NCBI GenBank assembly: GCA_018819265.1
Contig: JAHJQI010000004.1
Location: 1 to 64,000 of the forward strand
Origin: Alphaproteobacteria bacterium
GTDB taxonomy: Bacteria; Pseudomonadota; Alphaproteobacteria; Rhizobiales; Hyphomicrobiaceae
Direction: 5' to 3'
DNA: 64,000 nucleotides
Part shown: positions 39,851-50,065 of the stretch, one piece after another
Numbering within the stretch: the first letter of the stretch is position 1
How the letters are laid out: every line of letters starts with the position of its first letter
Translations under genes and position numbers: made by a program
Notes under the pieces: generated by a model
Told to the model about the DNA's origin: nothing
The model's input: only the letters and a program-made list of their open reading frames with translations
Database searches by the model: none

Positions 39851-40534
39851 ATGCAATTCATGTTGATCGGTCTGGTGCTGCTCGCCGTCGTCATACTGGT
39901 GGCGCACGGCTTGAGGGGCGCAAATTCCCGGCGGCTCGCTCGCCACCTGCAGCTGGCGGGCGGTGGGGTACTGACGCTCGCCGCCGCCGTGCTGATGACC
40001 CGTGGGGCAGCCGTCGCGGCGATCCCGATCGCCGTCCTCGGCATGTACCTGATGTCGAAGGCCTCGTTGACGGGCGTAACGCCCACCCCTGGCAATACAT
40101 CCGAGGTCAAGACTGACTACCTGGAGATGCAACTCGACCACGAAACCGGGGAGATCCGCGGCCGCGTCATCAAGGGCATCTTCGCGGGCCGCCGCATCGA
40201 GCGGCTGAAACCGGCCGAACTGGCGCTTCTCTGGCAGGACGTTCGTGTCGACGACGCCGCTTCCGCCCAGCTGATCGAAGCTTATCTCGACCGTGTTCAC
40301 CCGACATGGCGCGACGACATCGAGCGCGGTGAAAAGGAGATGGCTGGCCCCGACGGCCGCATGACCAAAGAGGAAGCCTATGAAATCCTGGGGCTGAAGC
40401 CGGGCGTCGGCGTCGAGGAAATTCGCCGTGCCCATAAGGAACTGATGCTGAAGCTGCATCCTGATCGTGGCGGCTCGACCTACCTTGCCGCCAAGATCAA
40501 CGAAGCCAAGACGGTGCTGCTCGCCGGCAATTGA
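39851..40534 (+). CDS. membrane-anchored DnaJ-domain protein
   Basis: Hydrophobic N-terminus; C-term EEAYEILGLKPGVGVEEIRRAHKELMLKLHPDRGG with HPD motif. Confidence 0.88.
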   Translation: MQFMLIGLVLLAVVILVAHGLRGANSRRLARHLQLAGGGVLTLAAAVLMTRGAAVAAIPIAVLGMYLMSKASLTGVTPTPGNTSEVKTDYLEMQLDHETGEIRGRVIKGIFAGRRIERLKPAELALLWQDVRVDDAASAQLIEAYLDRVHPTWRDDIERGEKEMAGPDGRMTKEEAYEILGLKPGVGVEEIRRAHKELMLKLHPDRGGSTYLAAKINEAKTVLLAGN

Positions 40535-40631
40535 AGTGAGACCCCTCCAGAAGCCGCAAAAATCGGGTGCTGTCAGGCGCCGGATGTCGCCGCGCAGCGG
40601 CGATGGGCGTCCGAAGGCGCAAACAAAAAAG

Positions 40632-42200
40632 CTACTGTGAACGAGTCACGAAGCAGTCGATGGAACGGCGGCGCAGTTCCGTGCAGGCCGCCGTTGCCGC
40701 GTTCGACTCGAAACCGGCAAAGCGCGCCCGGTAGATCGTCTGTGTCCCCTTGGCGACCGTTTCCGTGCGCTGGTCGTATCCGGTCAGGATCTGATCGGCC
40801 CGCTGCGCGACGGCTCTCAGTTGCGCTTCGGCCTCCTGCTGGCTGGCGAAGGCGCCGACCTGGATGAGATATGGACCCCGCAGCGATTCGACCCGCTGTT
40901 GGCGTTCGCCCTCGTCGTCGGCAGACCCCTGCTCGGGGCCGCGCGCCACTTCGGCAATTCCGCTGTTGGCAAGCAGCGCTGCGAGCTGGTCCTGCAGCGT
41001 CCCCGGCGTTCGCCCGCGGTCGGCTGCGACCGGTTCGGGCGCGGCGACGACGGCGATGTTTTCCGGCGCTGGCGAGCGCAGGAAATCGTGCCGCCGCACC
41101 TTGGCCATTTTCACCGTCCGGCGCGGTTCCGGTGGAGGATCGGCGCGCCCGACCTCGATGGCCTGATCGATGACCGGCTTATGGGCGGGAAGTGAAGGTC
41201 TCAGCACCGGGCGCGGCTTGGCGATGAGCAGCGGCTTGCGGGTATTGCGGGTGGAGGCCTGTTTCAGGGCCCGTGCGATGATCGAGCGCATGTGGGTATT
41301 GCGCGATCGCGCCGTCTTGCCGCCGAATACGACTGCAACGACGTGCTTGCCGTCGCGCTTCACCGAGCTGACGAGGTTGAACCCGGACGCGCGGATGTAG
41401 CCCGTTTTGATGCCATCGACGCCCTGCACCGCGCCAAGCAGCGTGTTGTGGTTCTTGTAGGTCTTGCCGCGGTAGGAAAAGTAGCGCGTCGCGAACAGCT
41501 TGTAGTGTTCGGGAAAGTCGTCCTGCAGCCTCACGGCCAGGATCACCATGTCGCGCGCGGTCGTCACCTGGCCGTCGTCGGGCAGCCCCGAAGCATTCTT
41601 GAAGATGGTATTCTTCATGCCGATTTCGCGCGCCTTCTTGGTCATCAGCCGGGCGAAGGCGTCTTCCGATCCAGCGATCTTTTCGGCGATAGCAACGGCA
41701 ACGTCGTTCGCGCTCTTGGTCACGAGCGCCTTGATGGCATCGATCAGGCGGATGTTGTCGCCGACTTCGAACCCAAGCTTGGAGGGCGGTTGAGCGGCCG
41801 CCTGCGCGCTGACCGGAATCGTGCTTTCGAGGCTCAACCGGTTCTTTTCGATCAGTTCGAAGGCCATATAGAGCGTCATGATCTTGGTCAGCGAGGCGGG
41901 ATAGCGGGTGTCGCTGGCAAACGTCTCGAACAGCGTGTCGCCGGTATTGGCATCATAGGCGATCGAGGCATATTTCGATTGCTTGGCTTCAGCGGCCTGC
42001 GCTGGCAGCGCGCCAAGGACGATGACTGCGGCGAGCGACAGCACCCAGCGCGCCACAGCCTTGCGGCTTGCCATGACGGCAGGCGCGAAGCGCATGAAGC
42101 AGTCTCTGTCTGTCGTCGTCATGGCGGCGAATGCGTCTTTCAGGAGAGCGTGCCCGTACCGGTGCGCCGGAGCGCAAAACGTCAGGTTCCTTGAGACCAT
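40632..42200 (-). CDS. D-alanyl-D-alanine carboxypeptidase (DacF/PBP5-like) with C-terminal SPOR domain; true start probably internal
   Basis: YPASLTKIMTLYMAFE (SxxK), KSANDVAVAIAE (SxN), DGIKTGYIRASGFNLV (KTG); C-term YLIQVGAFASQQEAEAQL SPOR-like. Confidence 0.93.
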   Translation of the reverse strand: MVSRNLTFCAPAHRYGHALLKDAFAAMTTTDRDCFMRFAPAVMASRKAVARWVLSLAAVIVLGALPAQAAEAKQSKYASIAYDANTGDTLFETFASDTRYPASLTKIMTLYMAFELIEKNRLSLESTIPVSAQAAAQPPSKLGFEVGDNIRLIDAIKALVTKSANDVAVAIAEKIAGSEDAFARLMTKKAREIGMKNTIFKNASGLPDDGQVTTARDMVILAVRLQDDFPEHYKLFATRYFSYRGKTYKNHNTLLGAVQGVDGIKTGYIRASGFNLVSSVKRDGKHVVAVVFGGKTARSRNTHMRSIIARALKQASTRNTRKPLLIAKPRPVLRPSLPAHKPVIDQAIEVGRADPPPEPRRTVKMAKVRRHDFLRSPAPENIAVVAAPEPVAADRGRTPGTLQDQLAALLANSGIAEVARGPEQGSADDEGERQQRVESLRGPYLIQVGAFASQQEAEAQLRAVAQRADQILTGYDQRTETVAKGTQTIYRARFAGFESNAATAACTELRRRSIDCFVTRSQ

Positions 42201-42449
42201 CCCATCTTGACGTCTTTACGGCGTTCCGGTCGAAACGTGCTGCACGCGCACAAATGAGCCGTTCAGTTCAACCATGGGCGTGGTTAAGAAATAGTCCACC
42301 TGCGCCATTTTGCAGCTATTGTGCAATGCAACAAAATCTGCTTGGATGCCGTTCAGTGCATCAGATGAGGACGTTTGAGTCGTGATGTTCCGAGGCGCCG
42401 AACCGGCACGTGCCTCGTCAGGCAACCAAGATGTCAGGAGATAAAAACC

Positions 42450-42809
42450 ATGGACTTCAATCCGATGAAGGGCTTCGAATCGACCAAAGGCTTCGAGGAA
42501 TTCCAGAAGCTCAGCCAGCAGAACGTCGAAGCTTCGATGAAGCTGATGGGCGAATGGAGCAAGGGCTGGCAGGCGATCGCCGCCGAAATGACTGATTTTA
42601 CCCGCCGCTCCTTCGAGGAGTCGACCGCCACATTTGAAAAGCTGATGGCCGCCAAATCGCTCGAACAGGCCTTCGAAATCCAGTCGAGCTTCGCCAAGCG
42701 CTCCTACGATGAGTATATGCACCAGATGACCAAGGTCGGCGGCATGTATGCAAATCTCGCCAAGGATGCAACGAAGCCGATCGAAAAGGCATTCCAGTTC
42801 AACAACTGA
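42450..42809 (+). CDS. phasin family protein
   Basis: 119 aa helical; FQKLSQQNVEASMKLMGEWSKGWQAIAAEMTDFTRRSFEESTATFEKLMAAKSLEQAFEIQSSFAKRSYDEYMHQMTKVGGMY. Confidence 0.88.
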   Translation: MDFNPMKGFESTKGFEEFQKLSQQNVEASMKLMGEWSKGWQAIAAEMTDFTRRSFEESTATFEKLMAAKSLEQAFEIQSSFAKRSYDEYMHQMTKVGGMYANLAKDATKPIEKAFQFNN

Positions 42810-42895
42810 ACCGGAATGCCGGCTGACCGCTTCGGCTGCAGAACGAGGGTTGGCCGTCCGTGGCGCTCGCCCTGCGGCAAACCTTTCGAAATAGT

Positions 42896-42924
42896 AAAGG
42901 CCTGGCTGATGCCGGGCCTTTTTT
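42896..42924 (+). terminator. intrinsic terminator after phasin gene
   Basis: AAAGGCCTGGctgatgCCGGGCCTTTTTT. Confidence 0.8.
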
Positions 42925-43149
42925 GTGTCCCGATGTGCACCCATCTTAGGCAGCGGCTGCCGTTCCAGGTTGCGGCGCCCGGATCGGTGCGACTGGCCAT
43001 TGCCCGTGACGGCGTCTTGAGTGAGAATAGGCTGATAAGTTGGAGTTATGCTGAGGGAACGACGAGTGCACGCGAGCGGCGCGCAATACGTGGCCGAATG
43101 GATTGGGCCTGAATTGACTGGGATCGGCCGGGTGCCGCTATGGATCTCC

Positions 43150-43494
43150 ATGGCGGGCAACTCTGGCGATGGCCCGGGCAATGGCGATTCGGATGACGAG
43201 AGTCAAACCGGCGTCGTTACCAAGACTCGCCCTGATACCAAGAAACCGAGCCTGTATAAGGTTCTTCTTCTGAACGACGACTACACGCCGATGGAGTTCG
43301 TCGTTCACGTTCTGGAACGCTTCTTCAGCAAGGGGCGCGAAGAAGCCACCCGCATCATGCTGCACGTCCATCAGAAGGGCGTCGGGATCTGCGGGGTCTA
43401 CACCTATGAGGTTGCCGAGACGAAGGTGACGCAGGTCATGGACTTCGCCCGGCAAAATCAGCATCCGCTGCAATGCACAATGGAGAAAGAGTAG
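43150..43494 (+). CDS. clpS: ATP-dependent Clp protease adaptor ClpS
   Basis: [44 protein letters not shown]; immediately upstream of clpA. Confidence 0.96.
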   Translation: MAGNSGDGPGNGDSDDESQTGVVTKTRPDTKKPSLYKVLLLNDDYTPMEFVVHVLERFFSKGREEATRIMLHVHQKGVGICGVYTYEVAETKVTQVMDFARQNQHPLQCTMEKE

Positions 43495-43500
43495 GTTCTC

Positions 43501-45981
43501 GTGCCATCGTTCTCAAAAAGCCTCGAATCCGCCCTTCACCGCGCGCTCGAATACGCCAACGAGCGCAAGCATGAATATGCGACGCTCGAACATCTGCTGC
43601 TCGCCCTCGTCGACGATCGCGACGCGGTCGGCGTCATGCGCGCCTGCAATGTCGATCTCGATTCGCTGCGCGAACGGGTCACCGACTACCTCGATGCCGA
43701 ACTCGAGGGCCTCGTCTCCGAATCGACCGACGAAGCGACACCGACGAACGGCTTCCAGCGGGTGATTCACCGCGCGGTCGTGCACGTTCAGTCGTCGGGC
43801 CGCGAAGAGGTGACGGGTGCCAACGTGCTGGTTGCGATCTTCGCCGAGCGCGAAAGCCATGCCGCGTTCTTCCTGCAGGAGCAGGAGATGACCCGTTTCG
43901 ATGCGGTCCAGTACATCTCGCACGGCATCGCCAAGCGCCCCGGAATGTCCGAGAGCCGCCCGCCGCACGGAGCCGAGGAAGAATCCGAAGGTGCCGAGGA
44001 GAGGAAGGGCGGCCAGGACGCGCTTAACTCCTACTGCGTCAACCTCAACAAGAAGGCCCGCGACGGCAAGATCGATCCGCTTATCGGCCGCGAGACCGAG
44101 GTGCTGCGCACCATCCAGGTTCTCTGCCGCCGCCAAAAGAACAACCCGCTGCTCGTCGGCGACCCCGGCGTCGGCAAGACCGCCATCGCCGAAGGTCTGG
44201 CCCGCAAGATCATCCGCGGCGAAGTGCCCGAAGTGCTGCGCAACGCCACTATTTTCTCGCTCGACATGGGCGCGCTTCTGGCCGGCACCCGCTACCGCGG
44301 CGATTTCGAGGAGCGGCTGAAAGCCGTCATGAAGGAGATCGAGAACTACCCCGGCGCCATCCTGTTCATCGACGAGATCCACACCGTCATCGGCGCGGGC
44401 GCGACCTCTGGCGGCGCCATGGACGCTTCGAACCTCTTGAAGCCGGCGCTTCAGGCGGGCGTCTTGCGCTGCATCGGCTCGACCACCTATAAGGAGTACC
44501 GCCAGCACTTCGAAAAGGACCGCGCGCTGGTGCGCCGCTTCCAGAAGATCGACGTCAAGGAACCCTCCGTCGAGGATACGGTCGAGATCCTGAAAGGCCT
44601 CAAGCCGTACTTCGAGGACTTCCACAAGATCAAGTACACCAACGAAGCCGTCCGCGCCGCCGTCGAGCTCTCGGCCAAGTATATCAACGACCGCAAGCTG
44701 CCCGACAAGGCCATCGACGTGATCGACGAAACCGGCGCTTCGCAGATGCTGGTGCCCGAAGAGAAGCGCAAGAAGCGCATCACCACGAAGGAGGTCGAGG
44801 CCACCGTCGCGACGATGGCCCGCATCCCGCCCAAGACCGTCACCAAGTCGGACTCCGAAGTCCTTTCCAATCTGCAAAAGGACCTGAAGCGGCTCGTCTT
44901 CGGCCAGGATCAGGCGATCATCGCGCTATCGAGTGCGATCAAGCTGTCGCGCGCCGGCCTGCGAGAACCCGAAAAGCCGATCGGCTGCTACCTCTTCACC
45001 GGCCCGACCGGCGTCGGCAAGACGGAGGTCGCCAAGCAGCTCGCCAGCCTGATGGGCGTCGAACTGTTGCGCTTCGACATGTCCGAGTACATGGAAAAGC
45101 ACACCGTCTCCCGGTTGATCGGCGCGCCTCCCGGCTACGTCGGCTTCGACCAGGGCGGACTGTTGACGGATGGCATCGACCAGCATCCCCACTCGGTCCT
45201 TCTCCTCGACGAGATCGAGAAGGCCCACCCGGACCTGTTCAACATCCTGTTGCAGGTAATGGACCACGGCAAGCTGACCGACCACAACGGCAAGTCGGTC
45301 GACTTCCGCAACGTCATCCTCATCATGACGTCGAACGCCGGCGCCTCCGAGATGGCGAAAGCCCCGATGGGCTTCAACCGTTCGAAGCGCGAGGGCGACG
45401 ATACCGAAGCCGTCAACAAGCTGTTCACGCCCGAGTTCCGCAACAGGCTCGACTCGGTCATCCCGTTCTCGTCCCTGCCCCCGGAAGTCATCGAGAAGGT
45501 CGTCGAGAAGTTCGTCTTCCAGCTCGAAGCCCAGCTTGCCGACCGCGGCGTGACGATCGAACTCTCCGAAGAAGCCGCCAAGTGGCTCGGCGAGAAGGGC
45601 TATGACGAGAAGTTCGGCGCCCGCCCGCTCGCCCGCGTCATCCAGGAGCACATCAAGAAGCCGCTCGCCGAGGAACTGCTCTTCGGCGCGCTCGAGAACG
45701 GCGGCACCGTCAAGGTAATGGTCGAGGGCGAAGGCGACGAGCGCAAGCTCGGCTTCAACTACATCCCCGCCGACCCGTCCCTGAAGAAGGCCGAGTCGGT
45801 CGAGGGTGAAGAGGACGAAGACGACATCGACGAGGATCGCGACGACGACGACGGCGAACCCCAACTCGTCACGGCGGCGTCCCGCAAGGCGCTGCCGAGC
45901 CCGAAAGCCAAGAAGGACAAGCCCGCCCCGAAGTCCGGCGGCGGCACCGTCCCCGGCGTCCCGAGGAAAAAGCGGGACTAG
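43501..45981 (+). CDS. clpA: ATP-dependent Clp protease ATP-binding subunit ClpA
   Basis: Two AAA+ modules (GDPGVGKTAIAEGLA; GPTGVGKTEVAKQLA), RFDMSEYMEKHTVSRLIGAPPGYVG; GTG start. Confidence 0.97.
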   Translation: MPSFSKSLESALHRALEYANERKHEYATLEHLLLALVDDRDAVGVMRACNVDLDSLRERVTDYLDAELEGLVSESTDEATPTNGFQRVIHRAVVHVQSSGREEVTGANVLVAIFAERESHAAFFLQEQEMTRFDAVQYISHGIAKRPGMSESRPPHGAEEESEGAEERKGGQDALNSYCVNLNKKARDGKIDPLIGRETEVLRTIQVLCRRQKNNPLLVGDPGVGKTAIAEGLARKIIRGEVPEVLRNATIFSLDMGALLAGTRYRGDFEERLKAVMKEIENYPGAILFIDEIHTVIGAGATSGGAMDASNLLKPALQAGVLRCIGSTTYKEYRQHFEKDRALVRRFQKIDVKEPSVEDTVEILKGLKPYFEDFHKIKYTNEAVRAAVELSAKYINDRKLPDKAIDVIDETGASQMLVPEEKRKKRITTKEVEATVATMARIPPKTVTKSDSEVLSNLQKDLKRLVFGQDQAIIALSSAIKLSRAGLREPEKPIGCYLFTGPTGVGKTEVAKQLASLMGVELLRFDMSEYMEKHTVSRLIGAPPGYVGFDQGGLLTDGIDQHPHSVLLLDEIEKAHPDLFNILLQVMDHGKLTDHNGKSVDFRNVILIMTSNAGASEMAKAPMGFNRSKREGDDTEAVNKLFTPEFRNRLDSVIPFSSLPPEVIEKVVEKFVFQLEAQLADRGVTIELSEEAAKWLGEKGYDEKFGARPLARVIQEHIKKPLAEELLFGALENGGTVKVMVEGEGDERKLGFNYIPADPSLKKAESVEGEEDEDDIDEDRDDDDGEPQLVTAASRKALPSPKAKKDKPAPKSGGGTVPGVPRKKRD

Positions 45982-46006
45982 CACCGCTTTCAGGGACCTC
46001 TGATCG
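45978..46006. repeat. half-copy related to palindromic element A at the clpA stop codon
   Basis: CTAGCACCGCTTTCAGGGACCTCTGATCG; shares ACCGCTTTCAGGGAC and CTGATCG with the sequence at about 38665-38688. Confidence 0.75.
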
Positions 46007-46079
46007 TCGGACACCTCGCGGAGAATATTCGACGCCGGACGTCGTGCAGCGATGGCCATCCTAATGCGCAAGAAAAAAA

Positions 46080-46108
46080 GCCCGCCGGAGCAGTCCGGCG
46101 GGCTTTTT
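46080..46108. terminator. strong bidirectional terminator between clpA and DUF2383 gene
   Basis: AAAAAAA-GCCCGCCGG-agcagt-CCGGCGGGC-TTTTT. Confidence 0.9.
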
Positions 46109-46136
46109 CCATTAAAGGTCGGCGCGGCTTTCCAGC

Positions 46137-46568
46137 TCAGCTATTGTGAGTGTCCTTCACCGCCTTCATGCGGTCGTGCGTCTGCTGGAAAATCGCAAGA
46201 TGCCGCGTCAGGATTTTCACCGCCTCCCGATCTTCGACTCCCTTCAGCGCTTCGCGGATTTGTTCGAGCGTCCGGTCTTCGTGTTCTTCGAGATATTCGA
46301 TCAGCGCATCGGTACCGTTGAACATGCTCTCGGCGTTCGCGTACCCTTGCCGGGCCTGTTCGGTCCAACTGGCTCCCGACGGATCTTCATCGGACCTTTC
46401 GACCTTCTGCGACATTTCAGTAACCGCAGCGTTACGGATGGCGGCGTGTTCCGAAAAAAGTTTCTTTAGGGCATGGTCGTCGACATTGTCGGCGGCTTTC
46501 CGGTAGAAACTTTCGCCCGCCTTCAGCAAACTGATAGTGTCGTTCAAAACGTGGGTTGTATTCGACAT
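46137..46568 (-). CDS. DUF2383 / PA2169-family four-helix-bundle protein
   Basis: LNDTISLLKAGESFYRKAADNVDDHALKKLFSEHAAIR...LEEHEDRTLEQIREAL. Confidence 0.8.
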   Translation of the reverse strand: MSNTTHVLNDTISLLKAGESFYRKAADNVDDHALKKLFSEHAAIRNAAVTEMSQKVERSDEDPSGASWTEQARQGYANAESMFNGTDALIEYLEEHEDRTLEQIREALKGVEDREAVKILTRHLAIFQQTHDRMKAVKDTHNS

Positions 46569-46740
46569 TAGTCACCTCCTAGATGTTGCGATCTCAAAGG
46601 TGCCAACGCCGCGATCGCCGGCAAGTTCCTGATTGCGGCTACGAAATGGGCGCGCATTTTTTCCATGCGGGTGACGTGCGCAACCGTTAAACAAAGTATT
46701 TCTGCCGATTGACGCCGTCCGATTATGCGGCGGGCTTTTA

Positions 46741-47076
46741 TCAATTTTCCTTGATTGACAGGACGTGAATGTCATCCTCGCTCAGCCCGCTGAGAACTTC
46801 TCGCGGACCGGCCAACTCGAACGCCGCCGATGGCGCCACCACGACGTCGTACAGTTTCTCGTCACGAAAACAACTTGCAAAGCGCGTAGACACACCGTGC
46901 GACGGTTTGGCGTTGGTTTCGGGAAAATCAATTTCAGCCATTGCCGCCACGATGCGAGCATCAGCTGCGGAGTCGGCCCGAACGAGCACCTCGCCGGGGC
47001 ATTTGCGGTCCAGCCATCTCGGGTCGCCAGGATCGGCAGTCGGCACCAACCGGAAAATTCCGCGTTCAGTCGGCAA
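46741..47076 (-). CDS. hypothetical protein
   Basis: 111-aa ORF beginning MPTERGIFRLVPTADPGDPRWLDRKCPGEVLVRADSAADARIVAA. Confidence 0.6.
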   Translation of the reverse strand: MPTERGIFRLVPTADPGDPRWLDRKCPGEVLVRADSAADARIVAAMAEIDFPETNAKPSHGVSTRFASCFRDEKLYDVVVAPSAAFELAGPREVLSGLSEDDIHVLSIKEN

Positions 47077-47369
47077 AGTTTCAATCCTTTTCCGCTTTTC
47101 AGGAAGGGGTCCGGCCGATAGGCCGTTTGGCCCGTGAGCGAACTAGCAAGATTGCTTCCGCCTAAAGCGGAAATGATCTAGAGCTGCGCCTGCGGCCTTT
47201 TGCTGCTGATTGGATTCCGCCAGCATCGCAGCCTGCCTGCATCACTTCGGATTGCGAGGAGAACGGTTCGCGCTTTCGAAAAGTTCCCAGAATCGTTTCG
47301 CGAGCCGACACAGTGAGGATACGCTGGATTCCGCGGCCTGAGCCGCTGTGGCTGCCAGACGTTTGTTCT

Positions 47370-48467
47370 CTAGCGCAATCCCGGAACACGGGTTTCCTGC
47401 AGCACTATCGGAAAGCGCGCCGCGTGCTGCTCCGGCATCGAATCCTTATTGTCGACAGTGTCGGATTGCATGACTTGTGCGAGGAACCGATCGAGCGAAG
47501 TTCCCCAGAGGTCCCACCCGGCTCGGTCGTCAGCAATTCTGTGACCTTCGGATCCATACGGCTTGATCACTGAAAGCTCGACGTGGCCCCCGGCTTCCCG
47601 CCAGGTTTTAGCAAGCGCCTTCGCGATGCGCGGCGGAAAGAAGCTGTCATTTCGTGAATAGTACCATCGCGTCGGGATCCGAGCAGAGGCGGCATAGGCA
47701 GCGGTTGCAGATATCAAATTGCTCTCGCCGCAGATTTGCAAGCGTTCGCCGTTCGCATGCCCGCCGCGCCCTCCGGCGAAATTTACGATGGCGCGAAGGG
47801 AGTCTGGTTGGGCGGAGGCGAGCGCCAGGGACGCCCACCCTCCCGAAGAAACTCCAACAGCGATCACCTGCTGCTCATCGATAAAAGGCTGTTGGCGCAT
47901 GAACGTTACGGCCGCATTGATGTCCTTGGCCGCTTCCAGCCCAGACCTGAGGTGGTCCGGATTGGCGCAATTGCCGACGGCTTCCGCGAGTGGCCCACCT
48001 GTCGCGCCATGGCCACGACGCTGCGGCAGCAGGACCGCAAACCCGCGCTCGACGAACCAGCGCGACAACCAGTAATAAACCGGCATCGAAACCGACAGCC
48101 GGGTGTTGTCGTCGGTACCGTGATTGATTACCACCAGCGGCAAGCGCGCTTTCGGCGACGGGGATGCAGGCGGCCGAAACAACGTCGCACGCAGAGGATA
48201 TGCCGCATCCGCGCCCGGCACGATCCAGAGCTGCTCGCGCATGCGGGCACCCTCCGGCCCGAACTTTCCTATCGAGTCGCCATGACCCAGAGACTCCCTA
48301 TGACGTAGCGAGTCGGCCTGACCCGGAGTGTCGGCCTGGCATTGCTCCGCAATGAGCTGCACGCCGAAGCAGATCAGCGTAATCCACCCGATCCCCGATC
48401 CCCTCATACGTCCCCGCCCCCATGAATTGCAGCGACCCGAGGTTGCCATCAATGCGCTGAACGTCAA
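47370..48467 (-). CDS. alpha/beta hydrolase (dienelactone hydrolase-like)
   Basis: LPLVVINHGTDDNTR, RGHGATGG, AVGVSSGGWASLALA nucleophile elbow. Confidence 0.82.
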   Translation of the reverse strand: MTFSALMATSGRCNSWGRGRMRGSGIGWITLICFGVQLIAEQCQADTPGQADSLRHRESLGHGDSIGKFGPEGARMREQLWIVPGADAAYPLRATLFRPPASPSPKARLPLVVINHGTDDNTRLSVSMPVYYWLSRWFVERGFAVLLPQRRGHGATGGPLAEAVGNCANPDHLRSGLEAAKDINAAVTFMRQQPFIDEQQVIAVGVSSGGWASLALASAQPDSLRAIVNFAGGRGGHANGERLQICGESNLISATAAYAASARIPTRWYYSRNDSFFPPRIAKALAKTWREAGGHVELSVIKPYGSEGHRIADDRAGWDLWGTSLDRFLAQVMQSDTVDNKDSMPEQHAARFPIVLQETRVPGLR

Positions 48468-48778
48468 GAGCGTAGCTGCAACACAACTGCCAAAAGTTGG
48501 CCGTCACACCACGGAACTTTTTGGAAATCGTTTCATGTCCAGCATCGTTTACGTGTCCTATTAGAAGCGCCTGTTTCACTACGAGTGACAGCTTACTTTG
48601 TTTCCCCCGTTCCTTGTCCCATGCTGTCGCTGCTGTGGGGATTTTTGCGCCGCGCGCCGGACCGGCTAAGGGAATAATGCCGGCTCGTCTTCACGTGTGC
48701 GTGAACGAAACTCTGCAGACTTCATGACGCGAATTCCCATGTTAGCTTTGCAGCGCGTCATCGCTCCATTCAGATATA

Positions 48779-49936
48779 TTGCCAAACGGCTGCAGAGACA
48801 GACGCTTGCAACAGGAGACCGGATTAGTGGCACCATTGAGAGCGACGGCAATCGTGCCCCAGATCACAGGGCTGCTCTGCGTCCTGATCTTCGCGTTATA
48901 CCCCGCCAGTTCCAGCCTGGCCCAGACCGCACCAACCCCGGTGATCCTTGTCGAGGCGATCGAGGAAGAGATTTTCGACCGCGTCGAAGCATTGGGCACG
49001 TTACGCGCCAACGAACAGGTTACCATTACAGCGCAGGTCACCGAGATCGTCACAGAATTGAAATTCGAGGACGGCCAGCGCGTTTCGAAAGGCGATACGC
49101 TGGCGTTGATGACGAACTCCGAAGAGACCGCCCAACTGCGAGAGGCTGAGGCAACTGCCCTTGAAGCCGGTGAACAACTCGAACGCACCAAGCCCCTTGC
49201 CTCGAGAGGCGTGAGCTCCGAAGCCTTGCTGTCTGAACGCCGCCGCGATCATGAGACGGCGCTGGCGCGACTCGAAGCCGTCAAATCGCGCATTGCCGAT
49301 CGCCGGACCGAGGCGCCTTTTGACGGAGTCGTCGGACTGCGCCGAATAAGTGTCGGCGCTCTCGTGGAGCCCGGAACCGTTATCGCGACGATTGACGATG
49401 ACAGCTCCATGAAACTCGATTTCTCGATCCCCTCGACGTTTCTGTCGACCATCAGGTTGGGCCTGCCGATAGAAGCCAAGGCAGACGCATTCGGTGAACG
49501 CAGCTTCACTGGAGAGGTCACCGGCATCGACAGCCGGGTCGATCCCGTGACCCGCTCGGTGACGGTGCGCGCCGTCATTCCCAACAAGGACGGGGTGTTG
49601 AAATCCGGCATCCTGATGATGGTGGAAATTCTCAAGAACAGGCGTCAGGCCGTTGTCGTACCCGAGCAGGCTGTCATCGCGCGCAAGCGCGAAACGCGGG
49701 TTTTTGTCGTCGATACCAAAAACGAGGGCCCGAAGGCTCAATCCCGACTGGTCGAGCTTGGAACGCGCCTCGACGGCAAGGTCGAAGTCGTCTCCGGACT
49801 CGATGCCGGCGAATTGGTCGTCATCGACGGAACGTTGCGCGTGAGAGACGGTCAGGCAGTCGAGGTGACAGCGATCGACAAGGGAGGCGAGCCGCTCTCG
49901 GATCTTCTCAGGCGGAAGCGGGCGGACGGCACCTGA
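48779..49936 (+). CDS. RND efflux periplasmic adaptor (HlyD/MFP family); GTG at 48827 is an alternative start
   Basis: TLRANEQVTITAQVTEIVTELKFEDGQRVSKGDTLALM; APFDGVVGLRRISVGALVEPGT; VTRSVTVRAVIPNKDGVLKSGILMMVEI. Confidence 0.9.
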   Translation: MPNGCRDRRLQQETGLVAPLRATAIVPQITGLLCVLIFALYPASSSLAQTAPTPVILVEAIEEEIFDRVEALGTLRANEQVTITAQVTEIVTELKFEDGQRVSKGDTLALMTNSEETAQLREAEATALEAGEQLERTKPLASRGVSSEALLSERRRDHETALARLEAVKSRIADRRTEAPFDGVVGLRRISVGALVEPGTVIATIDDDSSMKLDFSIPSTFLSTIRLGLPIEAKADAFGERSFTGEVTGIDSRVDPVTRSVTVRAVIPNKDGVLKSGILMMVEILKNRRQAVVVPEQAVIARKRETRVFVVDTKNEGPKAQSRLVELGTRLDGKVEVVSGLDAGELVVIDGTLRVRDGQAVEVTAIDKGGEPLSDLLRRKRADGT

Positions 49937-50065
49937 GACGCAACAGGCCCAGTTCGATCCACCAGGAAGCGCGCCTTCCATAGAACTCATGTCCGGCCGC
50001 CGGCGGACGCATCGCGGCGAAGAAAGAATTCACATCCGTAAGCAGCAGAACCGGACCATGAGCAG

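Noticed and set aside
43513-44877. 454-aa reverse ORF opposite clpA
   Set aside because: Antisense shadow of ClpA
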